This document shows, piece after piece, positions 1 through 8,266 of a stretch of DNA of 64,000 nt. Position numbers and translations under genes: made by a program. The notes under the pieces are model-generated. The model ran no database searches. It was not told where the DNA came from and worked only from the letters and a program-made list of their open reading frames with translations. Source of the DNA: Solihabitans fulvus (GTDB taxonomy: Bacteria; Actinomycetota; Actinomycetes; Mycobacteriales; Pseudonocardiaceae); the NCBI RefSeq assembly GCF_008386585.1, contig NZ_VUOB01000065.1, positions 44,471 through 108,470 on the forward strand. The letters are read 5' to 3'. How positions within the stretch are numbered: the stretch's first letter is position 1; each line of letters starts with the position of its first letter.

Positions 1-667
1 CCTCAAGTCGGCCCCTTCAGCTTCTCGGGCCGACTCCGCTTCGCTCCGTCGACCCTCCTGCGCCTCCAGGGACCGACGGCGAACTCGCACACCCCGCACC
101 GCCACAAAGTGGAAAAACGCGTGGGCCCGCGCCGTCACAAAGTTGAAGACGCGGGGCGCGAGGCGCCGGACGTGGAGTGTGGGGTGCTGGCGCGAAATGT
201 GGGTCGCCCACCTGTGGAAATACCCCACCCACCCTGGGGGACGTGCCCTTGGCCAGCGTAGCCACCTGCGGCCGTGCGGGCGGGTGGCGTGGGGCGGCCT
301 GTGGATAACGGGTGGGTTGTGGATAGCTGGGGCGAGGTCGGGGGTTCCCGCTCGCGGGGTGTGGGGCGTGGGGTGTGGTGCGCGGAGTGTGGGGCGTCAC
401 CACCCGGCACGTGTGGGCCCGCGCCGTTACTGGGGCGGTGGGTGGCTCTATTGGGTGAGGTTGGGTTCATTGGGTGGGACGGCGTTGACCGGGGTGGGGT
501 TGGGTGGTTGGGTGGCTGACGTGTTGCTGCGCGCGATGATCGTGGGACGGGGTCACATCGACCTTCGTCGGGTCGCGAGCGCGCTGTGTCCGATCGCCTG
601 ATCACTTGAGACCGGGCCGGCCTTGGTGCCGGCTACTGCTCGTGACCTCGTGAGGACATTCCAGCTC
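1..667. other. Left-end region without a supported gene
   Basis: No convincing coding sequence is visible: the open frames here have skewed composition, no ribosome binding site and no recognisable domain. The stretch carries an exact 15-base direct repeat (GTGGGCCCGCGCCGT at 121-135 and 413-427). It also has three loosely DnaA-box-like words, TGTGGAAAT (213-221), TGTGGATAA (300-308) and TGTGGATAG (318-326). It lies upstream of the cysteine dioxygenase-like gene and may contain its promoter. Confidence 0.5.
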
Positions 668-1186
668 ATGTTCGCCGTTCCCGAAAACACTGTTGCCCTG
701 CCCGCTGCGCGGGCCGTGTCGCATCCCGCGCTCGTTGCCGCGCGGTTCGCCCAGGAGCGCCAGCGGTGGGCGCATCTCCTTCGTTACGACCCGGACACCC
801 GCTTCTCCGCGCTCGTGGAGCGCACCGAGGAGCAGGAGGTCTGGCTGATGAGTTGGCTGCCCGGCCAGCAGACCGACCTGCACGACCACGGCGGCGAGTC
901 CGGCGCGTTCACCGTGGTCAGCGGCGCGTTGACGGAGCTTGTGGCGCACACCGACGGCGCCGGGCGGGCGGTCGAGGTGTTGCATCGGGTCGTCGCGGGC
1001 CAGTCCAGGGTGTTCGGCCCGAACTACGTGCACCAGGTCAGCAACGAGGGCCCGGATCCCGCCGTCACGCTGCACGTCTACCGCGCCGAGCGGCGCATGA
1101 CGTCCTACCGCTTCGACCCGGTCGACGGCCCCCGCGCCGTGGGCCCGGAGCGCGGCGCGGCGCCACGGACCCACGGCTCGTCCTGA
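668..1186 (+). CDS. Cysteine dioxygenase-like cupin protein
   Basis: A 172-residue protein of the cysteine dioxygenase type I family, cupin-fold iron enzymes that oxidise cysteine or other thiols to sulfinates in the cytoplasm. Residues 70-82 contain HDHGG with His72 and His74, and a later GPNYVHQV segment supplies His122, giving the three-histidine iron site expected of the family. The substrate cannot be told from sequence; 3-mercaptopropionate or cysteine are both possible. The ATG at 668 follows a GAGG at about 651, and an upstream GTG at 623 in frame is less likely. The stop lies one base from the stop of the convergent phosphoesterase gene. Confidence 0.8.
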   Translation: MFAVPENTVALPAARAVSHPALVAARFAQERQRWAHLLRYDPDTRFSALVERTEEQEVWLMSWLPGQQTDLHDHGGESGAFTVVSGALTELVAHTDGAGRAVEVLHRVVAGQSRVFGPNYVHQVSNEGPDPAVTLHVYRAERRMTSYRFDPVDGPRAVGPERGAAPRTHGSS

Positions 1187-1187
1187 C

Positions 1188-2045
1188 CTACTGCCAGGTG
1201 TCGGTGATCGGCGTGGCCGCGCACGCGCTTCCGGTGCAGGCCAGGCCGTACATGTCCTCGATGGTGCGCAGCACGGAGTAGTGCGTGATGCGCTCCGCGT
1301 AGCTGCCGGCCTTGACGTGCTGGCCGCTGAAGATGGTGGGAATCTGGTTGCTCGCGCTGCTGTCGTCCTCGTCGAAGGTCACCGCGAGGACGCTGTTGTG
1401 CGTTTTCGCCCACTGCACGTAGCCGTCTAGATTCGCCTTGACCCATTTGTCGCCGGTGGCGACGCTACAGTCGTGCATGTCGTTGCAGAGGTTGGGCACG
1501 ACGAACGACACGGTGGGCAGCGCCGCGAAATTGGTTGGGAATTGGGTGTAGCGCAGGTTGGAAGAGGCGGGGACATTCTTGAAGTTGACCCATGGGTTGT
1601 GCTTGCGGGCATACTTGCCGCTGGTGCAACCGGTGTAACCGTCGGACGGCATGCTTTCCGAATAGCCGGCGAACGTGGCGCCCGCCCCGATCAGTTCGCT
1701 GCCGAGGTTGGCCGAGGTGTAGGTGTGCGGGCAGGAGTCGTCGGTGACGCCCTGGGTGGAGCCGGAGAACAGCGCGAGGTAGTTCGGCTCGCTCGGGTGC
1801 GTCACCGCGAACGACTTGGTGAACTTCGCCCCGGCGTTGGCCAGTGAGTTGAGGTACGGCGCCGACGAGCTGCCGATGATCTGGCTGTAGGAGTGGTTCT
1901 CCATCACGAGAACGACGACGTGGTCGGGTCGCGGGACCGAGGCCAGCGCCAAGGGCTGTTCGGCGGCCGCCGCGACCGAGCCGCCGAGCAGGCCGGCCGC
2001 ACCGACGGCGGCCACGAGCAGGCTCGTCATTCTGCCGATTCGCAT
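1188..2045 (-). CDS. Secreted phosphoesterase (acid phosphatase / phospholipase C-like)
   Basis: A 285-residue exported protein of the phosphoesterase family PF04185, alkaline phosphatase superfold, which includes bacterial phospholipase C and acid phosphatases. A signal peptide spans about residues 1-28 (charged MRIGR, hydrophobic core, AAAA before Glu29). The metal-site motifs are visible: VMENHSYSQI (48-57), SEPNYLALFSG (85-95) and, near the C-terminus, VTFDEDDSS. The start at 2045 is fixed by a perfect AGGAGG five bases upstream; a longer frame to 2189 has no such signal. It probably releases phosphate from extracellular phosphoesters. It follows the sedolisin gene on the same strand but is separated from it by a hairpin. 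Confidence 0.85.
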   Translation of the reverse strand: MRIGRMTSLLVAAVGAAGLLGGSVAAAAEQPLALASVPRPDHVVVLVMENHSYSQIIGSSSAPYLNSLANAGAKFTKSFAVTHPSEPNYLALFSGSTQGVTDDSCPHTYTSANLGSELIGAGATFAGYSESMPSDGYTGCTSGKYARKHNPWVNFKNVPASSNLRYTQFPTNFAALPTVSFVVPNLCNDMHDCSVATGDKWVKANLDGYVQWAKTHNSVLAVTFDEDDSSASNQIPTIFSGQHVKAGSYAERITHYSVLRTIEDMYGLACTGSACAATPITDTWQ

Positions 2046-2198
2046 GAATTCCTCCTGATTGTGAGCCTGGCCACAACGTAGACGAGGATTCGGCAGTGGA
2101 CTAGCCGGTTCGTGGCCGCACCATGAATTGGCGGCGAATCTGTGGGTAAGAGCGGGAATGCAATAACCGATCTGGTGGAATTGAATCACAGTTGACGG

Positions 2199-2239
2199 TT
2201 TGCCCCCAATGCCGAGGCGTGATCGGCATTGGGGGCAAA
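2199..2239 (-). terminator. Hairpin terminator after the sedolisin gene
   Basis: A perfect 17-base inverted repeat (2199-2215 with 2223-2239) around a 7-base loop lies about 65 bases beyond the stop of the sedolisin gene and upstream of the phosphoesterase gene. It probably ends the protease transcript. Confidence 0.75.
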
Positions 2240-2303
2240 AGGTTAGGTTGGGAGGTTGGGAGGGTTGGTAGAGGGTGGGGCAGGGGTGGGTTGGGTGGGG
2301 TGG

Positions 2304-4055
2304 TTAGAAGGCCCAGGTCCACCAGGTGAAGGTGGTTGAGCCGGTCGTGCCGGCGGTGTCCTTGGCGGTGAGCGTCACCGTGTAGGTGCCGCCTGTGGTT
2401 GGGCTGCCGGTGATGGTGCCGGTGTTCGCGTCGATGGACAGGCCGGTTGGGAGGCCGGTTGCCGACCACTGGTAGGGGGCCGTGCCGCCGGTGGCGCTGT
2501 TGTCCAGCGACACCTGGTCGCCGGAGAAGTTGAGTTGGGTGCCTGGGTTGGCCACGGTCACCGGGCCGCTGTCGCCCTTGCTGATCGTCCAGTTGAAGGT
2601 CGCGCTGCCCGTCTTGCCCGCGCTGTCCTTCGCCGTGACGGTGACCTTCGATGTGCCTTCTGTGGTCGGCGTGCCGGTGATGGTGCCGGTGCTCGCGTCG
2701 ATGGACAGGCCGGTCGGGAGGCTGCTTGCCGACCACTGATAGGGGGTCGTGCCGCCGGTGGCGCTGTTGTTCAGCGACACCGACTTGTTGACCGCGCTGG
2801 TCTGGTCGCCGGGGTTGGCCACCGTCACGTCGCTCGGCGGTGGGTTGCCGCCACCGGGCTTCAGCGCGCCGACGCCGTTGGGGGTGCCCAGCCCGGTCGG
2901 GCCGTCCCAGCCGGTGCCGGCCGAGCACATGGGCGCCCCGCAGCTGCCGTTGTTGCCGCCGGTCACGTCGTTGAGCTGGTCGGTGTGCGCGTACGGGTAG
3001 GACGCCGGGTTGTCGTTCGATCCGGGGGTGCCGGCCAGCGCGTACATGGCGGCGACCAGCGGCGTCGCCAGGCTGGTGCCGCCGTAGACCAGCCAGCCGC
3101 TCTTGCCGTAGCTGTCGTAGATGCCGAGGCCGGTCTGCGGGTCGGCCACCGCCGAGATGTCCGAGTTGGCCTTCTTTGCGCAGCTGGTGTGCGAGTTCTG
3201 CTGCCAGGACGGGACCGTCTCGTAGGCCGAGCAGCCGGAGCCCGCGCCGCTCCACGCCGACTCGGACCAGGGCCGCGTGCCGGAGGAGTGGTTCAGCGAG
3301 GTGCCGCCGACGGCCAGCGTGTACTTGGACGACGCCGGGTACTGGGTGCCGCCGTTGAAGCCGCTGTCGCCGGTTGCGAACGCGAGCAGCACGCCTGGCT
3401 TGTTGAAGTAGGTCTCGTCGTCGCTGGTCTGGCTCGAGCTCTCGGAACTGCTCCAGCTGTTCGAGATGAACTTCGCGCCGAGCTTGGCCGCCTCATTGAC
3501 GGCCGCGTACATATTGGGATTGTTGTTGTCGTCGGATTCCACCAGCAGGATGTGACACTTGGGGCAGGCCGCCGACACCGCGTCGAGGTCGAGGCTGATC
3601 TCCGCGCCCCAGCCGGAGTCGCCGGTCGGATAGCCGGTGCCGCCGCGCTGGTCGGCCTTGCGGAAACAGCCGTTCGCGGTGCTGCATTCGGGCAGGTTGT
3701 ACTGCTTGCGGTAGACGGCGAGGTCGGACTCGGCATTCGGGTCGTCGTAGGCGTCCACGATGGCAACGGTCACGCCGTCGCCCCCGGCGGGCAGCTGGTA
3801 GGCGGACTGGATGTCCGAAGGGCCGTACCCGGACGGGGCCGCGGCCGCGTGCACGCCGAGGCCGCCGTGCACATCCGTGCGCTCGAGTGCCAGGCAGCGG
3901 GCGCGTCCCGGCAGAGTGTCGCCGCAGGCGCGGACGGTCGCGGGGGTGGCCGCCGTGCCAGGAGCGGCGGCGGCGGTCGGCAGCGCGAGGGTCGCGCCCG
4001 CGCCGGCCACCAGTAGTGCGGCGCTGATGACGCGCGCCGCGGCTAATGTCCTCAT
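2304..4055 (-). CDS. Secreted S53 family (sedolisin) serine protease with two Ig-like domains
   Basis: A 583-residue exported serine-carboxyl peptidase. A signal peptide covers about residues 1-31. The catalytic domain spans about 75-400: Glu152 and Asp156 in AEISLDLD, the oxyanion Asp230 in FATGDSG, and the nucleophile Ser328 in GGTSLATP. The calcium-site-like DVTGG begins at 363. Residues 408-583 form two putative Ig (He_PIG) repeats with GLSIDA.TGTITG.PTT motifs, probably for substrate or wall binding. Only some 45 residues separate the signal peptide from the catalytic domain, far shorter than the usual ~180-residue activation peptide of the family. The ATG at 4055 has AAAGGGAGA upstream. 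It is divergent from the HTH gene at 4291. Confidence 0.9.
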   Translation of the reverse strand: MRTLAAARVISAALLVAGAGATLALPTAAAAPGTAATPATVRACGDTLPGRARCLALERTDVHGGLGVHAAAAPSGYGPSDIQSAYQLPAGGDGVTVAIVDAYDDPNAESDLAVYRKQYNLPECSTANGCFRKADQRGGTGYPTGDSGWGAEISLDLDAVSAACPKCHILLVESDDNNNPNMYAAVNEAAKLGAKFISNSWSSSESSSQTSDDETYFNKPGVLLAFATGDSGFNGGTQYPASSKYTLAVGGTSLNHSSGTRPWSESAWSGAGSGCSAYETVPSWQQNSHTSCAKKANSDISAVADPQTGLGIYDSYGKSGWLVYGGTSLATPLVAAMYALAGTPGSNDNPASYPYAHTDQLNDVTGGNNGSCGAPMCSAGTGWDGPTGLGTPNGVGALKPGGGNPPPSDVTVANPGDQTSAVNKSVSLNNSATGGTTPYQWSASSLPTGLSIDASTGTITGTPTTEGTSKVTVTAKDSAGKTGSATFNWTISKGDSGPVTVANPGTQLNFSGDQVSLDNSATGGTAPYQWSATGLPTGLSIDANTGTITGSPTTGGTYTVTLTAKDTAGTTGSTTFTWWTWAF

Positions 4056-4290
4056 ACTGATCGATCTCCCTTTGTTCGCAGGGCGGGATAGTCGATCCGC
4101 GCGGCCCGTTCCTTTCTTTCTCGTCCGGACCCGGCGCGGTGAACTGGACGTTAATCCGCCCGGGCGAAATGAGGGAGAAGTGCGAGGCAAAACGTAAATA
4201 ATGTGATGTCAACAGACTTTAACTTCAACTCTGTTGCCGCGCTCGTCGACCGGGTCCGACTAATGGGCCTTGCGGGCGGCGGCGTGGTGG

Positions 4291-5256
4291 ATGACACTCC
4301 GCAAGGTGCAGGCCGCCGGGGCGTCGCTGCGTGCGCCCAACGCGCAGCAGGAGCTGGACGAGGCGCTCGCCCATGGGCCGTTCTCCCGCGCGCTGACCCT
4401 CGCGGTCGAGGCGAGCGGGCTGAGCCTGCAACGCCTGCAACACCGGCTGGCGCAGGTCGGGGTGCACGTCAGCACGACGACCCTGAGCTACTGGAAGACC
4501 GGCCGCAGCCGGCCGGAGCGCCCGGACTCGCTGCGCGGCGTGCGGGTCCTCGAGGACGTGCTCGGGTTGCCGCGCGGCGCCCTGCGCGACCTGCTCGGGC
4601 CGAGGCGGCCGCGCGGACGCTGGGTGGCGCCGGCCTCCGGCAGCGTGCGGATGGAGCAGATGTGGGACCGGCCCGGCGTGGTCGGGCCGCTCATGCAGTG
4701 GCTCCAGGCGCCGCCGATCAACCCGCTGCGCAGGCTGAGCCTGCACGAGTCGCTGCACCTCGGGCCGGACCGCACGCAGCGGCAGCTGCGGGTGCGCGAG
4801 GTGGTGCGCGCCGAGGAGGACCGGATCAGCCGGACGTTCGTGGTGTTCCGGGGTGACACACCTGGCCGGCCGCCGGCGATCTCCTCGACGCGGTACTGCC
4901 GGCTCGGGCGCGTTCGCTGCGACCAGGAACGCTCGTTCACCGTCGCCGAGCTGGCCCTTGACCGGGTGCTCGCCGAGGGCGACACCACGATCCTGGAGTA
5001 CGAGGTCGACCTCGGCGACGTCGAGCCGGACAACGTCTACCACCGCGCGTTCCAGCTGCCGACACACCAGTACGTGATCGAGGTGCACTTCGCGGAGGAG
5101 GCCGTGCCCGCGCGGTGCTACTCCAGCCGCATGGACACCCCGGCCGGCCGCGAGGAGGACCTGCGGGAGGCGTGGATCAGCTCGGCGAACATCGCGCACG
5201 CCGCCCACATCGACCTGGCGCCCGGCCTCTACCGGATGCACTGGGACTGGGGCTGA
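4291..5256 (+). CDS. HTH (XRE-like) DNA-binding protein of unknown role
   Basis: A protein of about 321 residues whose N-terminal third (about 20-95) looks like a lambda-repressor-type helix-turn-helix: LSLQRLQHRLAQ, then TTTLSYWKTGRSRPER, the pattern of XRE-like proteins that recognise DNA through the second helix. The remaining 220 residues match no family I recognise and have no membrane segments or signal peptide. Start choice is uncertain: ATG 4291 is preferred, with a TTG at 4270 and an ATG at 4263 out of frame. It is divergent from the sedolisin gene with 235 bases between, so it may regulate that gene; this is inference from position only. Confidence 0.6.
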   Translation: MTLRKVQAAGASLRAPNAQQELDEALAHGPFSRALTLAVEASGLSLQRLQHRLAQVGVHVSTTTLSYWKTGRSRPERPDSLRGVRVLEDVLGLPRGALRDLLGPRRPRGRWVAPASGSVRMEQMWDRPGVVGPLMQWLQAPPINPLRRLSLHESLHLGPDRTQRQLRVREVVRAEEDRISRTFVVFRGDTPGRPPAISSTRYCRLGRVRCDQERSFTVAELALDRVLAEGDTTILEYEVDLGDVEPDNVYHRAFQLPTHQYVIEVHFAEEAVPARCYSSRMDTPAGREEDLREAWISSANIAHAAHIDLAPGLYRMHWDWG

Positions 5257-5415
5257 TCCGGCGGGCAGGTCGCCCGAGTTGTGCACAACCGGTCGCGCCA
5301 TCCACAGGCGGCCGTGGTTCGGCGGCCTCGATCGGGATCGCCGATAGACTGGCCAAGGGCACGGCCCCCTGAGGTGGGCGGGGTTTCTCTACTGGGTGGG
5401 GTTCTTCCGTTGGGA

Positions 5416-5453
5416 GGGGCTCCGGCTCCGTTTGGCGGGGCTCCGGCTCCGTT
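5416..5453. repeat. Two-copy direct repeat in intergenic DNA
   Basis: The 17-base word GGGGCTCCGGCTCCGTT occurs at 5416-5432 and 5437-5453, 21 bases apart, inside the 286-base gap between the HTH gene and the cupin gene. No gene was seen in this gap. Confidence 0.6.
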
Positions 5454-5542
5454 GGGCGAGCGACCCGCTGTTCCCCGCATGAAGAAAGGGCGGCGCTGCC
5501 CGCTGCGTAGCCGCGTCGGCAGGGCATCGTCGGCCGCGTGCG

Positions 5543-5896
5543 TCAGCTCCCGTACTGCTTGGTGTCCGGGTGCTCGATGAGCAGGACGTGGGCGGTTCCC
5601 TCGGCAACTGGGCGGTGCTGCATCCCTCTGGGGACGACGAACAGTTCGCCGGCCTTCAGCACCACCGGGTCCCGTTCCTCCAGCTGGATCTCAAAGCTGC
5701 CGTCCCAGCACAAGAACAGCTCGTCCTCGTCGTGGTAGTGCCAGGGGAACTCGCCTTCCAGCCGTGCGAGGCGCACGACGGTCGTGTCATTCACCATCGC
5801 CAGGTTGTGCTGCTGGAAGGCCCCGGGGAGTGCGGCAATGGCCTCGGGCACCGATACCGCGGCAAGAGGCCGCAGGTCCTCATGTCGTGTGGTCAT
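5543..5896 (-). CDS. Small cupin-domain protein
   Basis: A 117-residue single-domain cupin. The metal-binding motif HYHDEDE (His53, His55, Glu59) and the second motif with GMQH (His94) are complete, and PRGMQHRPVAEGTAHVLLIE forms the closing strands. Such small cupins may be enzymes (isomerase, oxygenase) or sugar or metabolite sensors; the substrate is unknown. Starts at 5917 and 5947 are possible; 5896 (MTTRHED) fits the usual family length. It is divergent from the MocR-type gene at 6007, an arrangement typical of MocR regulators and their targets. Confidence 0.75.
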   Translation of the reverse strand: MTTRHEDLRPLAAVSVPEAIAALPGAFQQHNLAMVNDTTVVRLARLEGEFPWHYHDEDELFLCWDGSFEIQLEERDPVVLKAGELFVVPRGMQHRPVAEGTAHVLLIEHPDTKQYGS

Positions 5897-5947
5897 GCCA
5901 CGAATCCTCGATGTCATCGTGGCCAGGTGACAGAGCCAACATGCCAC
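5894..5947. promoter_or_regulatory. Candidate MocR operator pair
   Basis: The word CATGCCAC occurs twice in the same orientation (5894-5901 and 5940-5947) in the gap between the divergent cupin and MocR genes. MocR proteins are known to bind directly repeated sites. The first copy overlaps the cupin start codon, so the match could be partly chance. Confidence 0.35.
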
Positions 5948-6006
5948 AATTGGTCCTCCGAACGAACCACTCGCCTTGGCCGCGTCCGGCTCGAAAGAAC
6001 TCGCTC

Positions 6007-7446
6007 ATGTCGATTGCCCCAGCCGAGCTGACTGACCGCCTTGGCCGGTGGTCGGCCGGACGTGGACCGCTGTACCTCCTTCTCGCCGCGCAGCTGCGGC
6101 GCCTCATCGACGAGGGTGAGCTGCCGCCCGGCACTGCACTGCCACCTGATCGGGCCTTCGCGTCCGCGCTCGCGGTAGGGCGCGGGACCGTCGTGGCCGC
6201 GTATGAACAGCTGCGCGTGGAATGCCGGATCATTCGGCGTCAGGGAAGCGGTACCCGCGTGGCTGGGCCGTCACGTCCTGAGCCTCGGCCGACCACAGGC
6301 TCGCCGGTTTTCCTCCACCTGCTGGAACCCCAGGACGATGACGTGATTCTCCTGGCGTGCGCCGCACCCGCCTCGCCTCCGCCGATCCTGCTGTCGGCTT
6401 ACGAGCGGGCGTTGTCCCAGCTGGCCACGATCACGAGCGACATCGGGTACCACCCATCGGGCCTCTGGCAACTGCGCCGTGCTGTCGCCGACCACTACAC
6501 GCACCGTGGGCTACCGACCGATCCTGATCAGGTCCTCATCACCAACGGCGGACAGCAGGCTCTCTCCCTGCTGGCCCGCGCCTTCGTCGAGCCCGGCGGC
6601 ACGGTAGTCGTCGAGGCACCCACCTATCCCGGCGCGCTGGAGGCGTTCCGCGAACAGACCGCGTCCTTGCAGACGCTTCCGGTCGGCTTGGACGGCTTCG
6701 AATCGGCGGCCCGTGCTGCTCGCGGCCCGGACCTCGCCTACCTCGTGTCCACCCACCACAACCCAACCGGCGCGGTACTGCCGTCGCTGCTGCGCCGACG
6801 GCTCGCAGTGGCCGCCGCCCATGCCGACGTGCTGCTCATCGACGATGAAGTCCTCGCCCACCTGGCCTTTCCCGGGCAGCGAATACCCCCTCCTGTCGCC
6901 GCGTTCGGCGCAACGGTCGTCTCAGTGGGCTCGCTCAGCAAGAGCGTCTGGGGTGGGCTCCGCATCGGCTGGATACGAGCCGCACGGCGCGTCATCGACC
7001 GCCTCGCCAGGCTTCGAGCGGTTCACGATCTCGGCGGGAACCTCCCAGCACAACTCGCCGCTGCCTACCTGTTACCCCGCCTGGAAGGCCTGTGTCAGGA
7101 CATCGCGGCAGACCGCCAGACCCGCCATGACCACCTGCGTGCCGAACTGGCACGACGGCTGCCGCAATGGCAGGCCCCACCCGTCACCGGGGGTCAGACC
7201 CTGTGGGTGCGGCTCCCGCACGGCGACGGGGACTCCTTCTCGCAGACGGCCCTCCGCCACGGCGTCGCCGTGCTGCCCGGCAGCGGACTGGATGCCTCAG
7301 GGGGTAGCAAGGAATTCATCCGAATCCACTTCCTTGCTACCCCGGACACGCTGAGCGAAGCGGTACACCGCTTGACCACCGCCTGGCACGCCTACGGAGA
7401 TGGTCACGACGGAGGCGCCCCAGCACCCCGGTCGATGGCGATATGA
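6007..7446 (+). CDS. MocR/PdxR-type transcriptional regulator (GntR HTH plus aminotransferase domain)
   Basis: A 479-residue fusion regulator. Residues about 12-85 form a GntR winged helix (LYLLLAAQLRRLIDEGELP, then GRGTVVAAYEQL), followed after a linker by a fold type I aminotransferase domain. The PLP-binding lysine is Lys312 in SLSKSVWGGLRIGW; NPTG-type (HHNPTGAVLP) and TNGGQQAL motifs are present. The family uses PLP or an amino-acid adduct as effector, commonly controlling vitamin B6, GABA or amino-acid genes. It is divergent from the cupin gene, its likely target. The ATG at 6007 is used because the GntR domain begins right after it. Confidence 0.85.
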   Translation: MSIAPAELTDRLGRWSAGRGPLYLLLAAQLRRLIDEGELPPGTALPPDRAFASALAVGRGTVVAAYEQLRVECRIIRRQGSGTRVAGPSRPEPRPTTGSPVFLHLLEPQDDDVILLACAAPASPPPILLSAYERALSQLATITSDIGYHPSGLWQLRRAVADHYTHRGLPTDPDQVLITNGGQQALSLLARAFVEPGGTVVVEAPTYPGALEAFREQTASLQTLPVGLDGFESAARAARGPDLAYLVSTHHNPTGAVLPSLLRRRLAVAAAHADVLLIDDEVLAHLAFPGQRIPPPVAAFGATVVSVGSLSKSVWGGLRIGWIRAARRVIDRLARLRAVHDLGGNLPAQLAAAYLLPRLEGLCQDIAADRQTRHDHLRAELARRLPQWQAPPVTGGQTLWVRLPHGDGDSFSQTALRHGVAVLPGSGLDASGGSKEFIRIHFLATPDTLSEAVHRLTTAWHAYGDGHDGGAPAPRSMAI

Positions 7447-7537
7447 CACGGCCGCGCACCCCAGCCAAGGACTGCTGCGCAGTCACGTACCTTCGCGCGC
7501 CCCGCGCAACAAAGGCGTGCCCATGCCCGAGATCGTC

Positions 7538-8194
7538 CTACCAGCCGCGGTTGGTGACGTGCTCCGGCACGGCGATGTCCTCGGGCAGCAGCGGGCAGGG
7601 TTCCGGGGCGCCCCACTGGCTGCGCACGGGCAGCACGCCTGCCCAGGCGGTCCCTGCGGCGACGTCCTCGTCGTCGTCCGCAGGCGGGCCGCTGCGGATC
7701 TTGACCGACGCCTCGGTCAGGTCGAGGGCGAGCAGCGTGGTGGCGGCCAGTTCGCGGGCGTTGGGCTCCCTGGCGTGGTCCCACGAGCCCGGCGCGAGGT
7801 GTTCGGTCAGCACCCGGAGGCCGTGCAGCTTGGCTGCGGGCTCGGTCACCGGCACGGCGACGCCGTGGATCACCGCGGAGCGGTAGTTGACGCTGAAGTT
7901 GAACACGGCCCGCGCGTAGACGATGCCGTCCAGCAGGGTCACGGCGACGCACACGTCCGTGCCGGCCGCGGCGCGCATGGTGTGCGCTCCGCTCGATCCG
8001 TGCAGGTAGAGCGTGTCGCCGTCGCGGCCGTACCCAGTGGGCAGCACCAGCGGCGCGCCGTCGGCGACGACGGACAGGTGGCAGATCAGCCCGGCGTCGA
8101 GCACCGCGTCGAGCGCGGCGCGGTCGGTGACAGCGTGCTTCTTACCCCGTTGAATGGTGCTGCGTGGGGTCGGCGACAGGCTCGGGCGGGTCAT
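7538..8194 (-). CDS. Pyridoxamine 5'-phosphate oxidase-family FMN-binding split-barrel protein
   Basis: A 218-residue protein of the FMN-binding split-barrel superfamily, subgroup similar to NimA-like nitroreductases (PF12900). Visible features are the N-terminal helix with RAALDAVLDAGLICHLSVV, the strand TLYLHGSSGAHTMRA, and FNFSVNYRSAVIHGVAVPV, which in this group contributes flavin contacts. The substrate is unknown; it may be a flavin- or deazaflavin-dependent reductase acting on a cofactor precursor or a xenobiotic. It is divergent from the MocR gene at 8267 across a 72-base gap full of AGTGG-type repeats, and this pairing is recurrent in actinomycetes. Confidence 0.8.
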   Translation of the reverse strand: MTRPSLSPTPRSTIQRGKKHAVTDRAALDAVLDAGLICHLSVVADGAPLVLPTGYGRDGDTLYLHGSSGAHTMRAAAGTDVCVAVTLLDGIVYARAVFNFSVNYRSAVIHGVAVPVTEPAAKLHGLRVLTEHLAPGSWDHAREPNARELAATTLLALDLTEASVKIRSGPPADDDEDVAAGTAWAGVLPVRSQWGAPEPCPLLPEDIAVPEHVTNRGW

Positions 8195-8197
8195 GTG

Positions 8198-8264
8198 GCC
8201 AGTGTGGTCCGTAAAGTGGCATCCTAGAAAGGTCCATTTTTAAGGAAAGACGGAAGGCCACTTT
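8198..8264. promoter_or_regulatory. Candidate MocR operator region with AAAGTGGC/GCCACTTT inverted repeat
   Basis: AAAGTGGC at 8213-8220 and its reverse complement GCCACTTT at 8257-8264 flank the divergent promoter region of the split-barrel and MocR genes. A related AGTGTGGTCC lies at 8200-8209. The second arm sits directly before the GTG start, so binding there could autoregulate the MocR gene. Confidence 0.5.
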
Positions 8265-8266
8265 CC

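Noticed and set aside
300..326. Replication origin signalled by TGTGGATAA/TGTGGATAG
   Set aside because: Only three degenerate matches, and no dnaA, dnaN, gyrB or rpmH nearby.
143..601. Open frames in the left-end region
   Set aside because: Composition is low-complexity Gly/Arg/Trp with no ribosome binding site or domain.
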